Position numbers and translations under genes: made by a program. DNA of 64,000 nt from Lampris incognitus (taxonomy: Eukaryota; Chordata; Actinopteri; Lampriformes; Lampridae): contig NC_079219.1 in the NCBI RefSeq assembly GCF_029633865.1, positions 11,715,420-11,779,419 on the forward strand, in the 5' to 3' direction. A model generated the notes under the pieces. The model was given only the letters and a program-made list of their open reading frames with translations. It ran no database searches and was not told the DNA's origin. Positions within the stretch are counted from its first letter, which is position 1; every line of letters starts with the position of its first letter. Below, piece after piece: positions 61,599-64,000 of the stretch.

Positions 61599-62316
61599 TG
61601 GCTAAAAGAGGTATCCTGCCCCCCATTGTGCTGAGGCTTACAGGTTTTGTCCATGTTCAGGCCTCTCAGGTTAGAGGTTCAGTAGCCATTTTTTACCTAA
61701 ACCAGGGTTAAAAAGATTGTTTTTGGCTTCGACTCTACAACGTTAGAAACTCCTAGTAAGGGGTTAAGGTAAGGGTAAATGGAGAGGGGTGCCTTTATAT
61801 GACGCCTTAAAAAGGGGATTTCTTGGAAAAACAGAGAGAAGAAGGAAAGGTTAGGAAGAATTAAAAGAAGAGGCATTTCGGGGGTTGGGTTTGTGGTTAT
61901 ATTTGGTTATGGTTAGTTATGTTTAGTTGTGGTTAGTTTGGGCCAATGGTTGGCACAGTGACACCAATCATTTCGATTCATTTAATTGGCTGTATGTCAC
62001 CATTAGAGGGATGCTGTCGATCAATGTATTAAACTTCATTCATGGAGCTCATTTCACGTGTAAAAATTAAATGCAGTGTATAGTTTATATGAAAGTATGT
62101 AAGCAGTACATCGAAATAAACAGATGTAATCTGAGTACTAGACAGATGAATCAAAAAGAGACTTCTCTTGTCTACAGGGCGATCAGTACAATCCTCTACA
62201 TGTAAACGATTTGAATGAAAACAGCTGAATCATTTGTCGGTTTTGTTTACAGCAGAATTCATGGTTATGTAACATGATGTGTGCCAGTGTTAATCATTAA
62301 CCAAATTTACCTTGGA

Positions 62317-62318
<2 letters not shown>
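61599..62318. other. Intergenic, nothing recognised
   Basis: A few GGTTAT words continue near 61895-61935. No gene or dispersed repeat. Confidence 0.4.
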
Positions 62319-62362
<44 letters not shown>

Positions 62363-62492
62363 CGATACAATACATACATTATACACAGTGGACCTGCAGT
62401 GAGAGGAGCACCACAAACCAAATCCTTTCAACTCACATCTGAAGATAGATAGATAGATAGATAGATGGATAGATGGATAGATAGATAGATAG
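62319..62492. repeat. (CA)n and GATA/GATG microsatellites
   Basis: CA at 62319-62361 and GATA with GATG units at 62442-62492. Confidence 0.95.
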
Positions 62493-63009
62493 TCTTTCCA
62501 TGTATCACTTGTATTCAAACCATATGATAGTGTTGCATTCAGAGTGTGACAACTTGTGTTGGACTTTTAATGTGTACTTTGTGTTTATTTGAACTGTGGC
62601 AAGACAGAATCAGTACAATCTGGATCTTGATCTCAGATGGTGTCATTTCTGTCTCTCCATCTGTCTGTAATTTCCCAAACTATCTATCTAGCTATCTACC
62701 TACCTGCAGTCTGTCTGACTGTGCTGATCCAGGAGTTGTTTTTTTTCTCATTGGATCTGTGGAATCAGGGAAAACCTCCAGCTGCAGGAGCCACGGTGAC
62801 CTCTGACCTCTGTGCGGAAGGCAAGTTCAGGACATCAGGCCTGTCCATTATAAAGAGAGATTGTGTAAAGTTGTGTACAGTGTGTCCTAATAGAAATATG
62901 ACGAAACATGTTCTATGACCTGCACTGATTTTACCACCCCCTCCAACCACCGAACAGCAATTGACAGGTTGGCTAGCAGTGAGTCTGCATCTCTGACTCA
63001 CTCTGTTTG

Positions 63010-63053
<44 letters not shown>

Positions 63054-64000
63054 CTGGACCACCATGCACACCAGAGGAAACTGCTGGTAATGTTTGCTTC
63101 TCCACTCGCTTCTCTTCTTCTTTAGAAAGTCCGTGTGAGGAGAATAAAGTAAATGATTCAATAGAGTTAACGCTCAGAGCTTTGATTGACATGGACCAGT
63201 GGATAGATGGCTAGACTATAACTACGTTGATCCCTTTGGAGAAACTGAATTAGTACAGCAGCAAAAGATAAATAGAAAGAGATTGAGAATTTATGTAGTC
63301 GTTTCATGTCCGGTATGTTAAATTCCCTTCTTTGATATTTACCATGTTTTGTTCAGTTATTCTCCTGTCTGCTCAGCACAGAGCCTGGTGGTGGGAAAAT
63401 TTGAAAACTGTTGGCTGTAGATAGATTTGGAAATAGATTGTAAAATAAATCTAGAGATAGATTGTAGATAGATTTAGAGATACAGTGTAGATGAATTCAG
63501 AAATAGATTTTAGATAGGTTGAGATATATAAATTGCTGAGTGATAGATTTAGCATGTTAGCTTGTAATTCATGCTAGAGGAAAGCACCTGAGGCTAAAAC
63601 TAGATTGAATTTGGAAAGAGGAACTGAGAAAACGGGTGAAATGCATTGAACCGGACCTAGAGAACAGTAAAAATCTAGAATCCAACAACATGCACATATA
63701 TATCTTGAATATTCCAACCTAGACCTTCAGTATAGAAATCTGCATAGAAGAGGTTAGAAGAGATCTCCCGAAGTATTCAAATGTAATGCTGCTAGCATCT
63801 ACTCAAATGTAGAACTTAATCTCCATTTATAGAGTAATAAAAAGTCCAGGAAGTCAGAATAACAAGGGAACGTGTCATCATTTAATTCAAATGTATTTCT
63901 TTTACTATTTTAATATTCTTATCATATCACCTCTGCATAATTTCTTATATATCAAATCAATCATATCATATATCATATCATACTTATTACCTCTGATGAC
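62493..64000. other. Intergenic, simple repeats only
   Basis: (CT)n at about 63007-63053, a decayed ATAGATTTAGAGATAGATTG repeat at 63420-63545, and ATCATATC repeats near 63920-63985. No exon could be supported. Confidence 0.45.

Overview
This is vertebrate nuclear DNA, almost certainly from a teleost fish. The evidence is split exons with GT-AG introns, very dense (GT)n, (GA)n and GATA microsatellites, and a repeat set typical of teleosts: an L1-type LINE, L2-like LINE pieces, tRNA-headed SINEs with a DANA/mermaid-like core, hAT and other MITEs, and a Tc1-like transposon. I cannot name the species. I saw no prokaryotic genes, CRISPR arrays or retroviral genes.

The only host gene I recognise with confidence is igdcc3 (PUNC, immunoglobulin superfamily DCC subclass member 3), on the minus strand. 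Thirteen coding exons can be read from 40337 (ATG, signal peptide) down to 22880 (cytoplasmic tail). By my count every exon junction preserves a single frame, giving about 691 codons: signal peptide, four Ig domains, two fibronectin III domains, one membrane helix and the start of the tail. A CpG-rich promoter region lies at about 39890-40680. The last tail exon or exons are unresolved; candidates lie between 22732 and 21261.

Layout: 1-1.27 kb, nothing recognised apart from a (TATG)n tract. 1.27-1.87 kb, a DNA-transposon-like fragment. 1.94-6.32 kb, a decayed L1-type LINE. 6.5-7.0 kb, a possible THAP-like zinc-finger exon (minus). 7.5-9.75 kb, a tRNA-like repeat, a MITE and a perfect hairpin. 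9.8-11.9 kb, a second LINE with a (ATG)n tail. 12-20 kb, microsatellites, SINEs, an endonuclease fragment of a third LINE type and two 42-bp minisatellites. 21-40.7 kb, igdcc3. 41-49 kb, a graveyard of MITEs, SINEs and LINE pieces, including a hAT element with clean target-site duplications, a fold-back tRNA-like element and an inverted repeat with a hammerhead-like core. 50.26-51.83 kb, a full-length Tc1-like transposon with an uninterrupted DD34E transposase. 52-54 kb, CTCF-like motifs and SINE pieces. 54.7-58.3 kb, a 50-bp satellite with higher-order structure. 58.3-64 kb, simple repeats and one MITE, with no recognisable gene.

Apart from igdcc3 and the Tc1 transposase, almost every open frame is a shadow of a repeat or a broken retroelement. 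The points most worth a second look are the microsatellites pressed against igdcc3 splice sites, the 157-bp tRNA-like elements with matched ends and their fold-back relative, the intact Tc1 copy, and the hammerhead-like inverted repeat.
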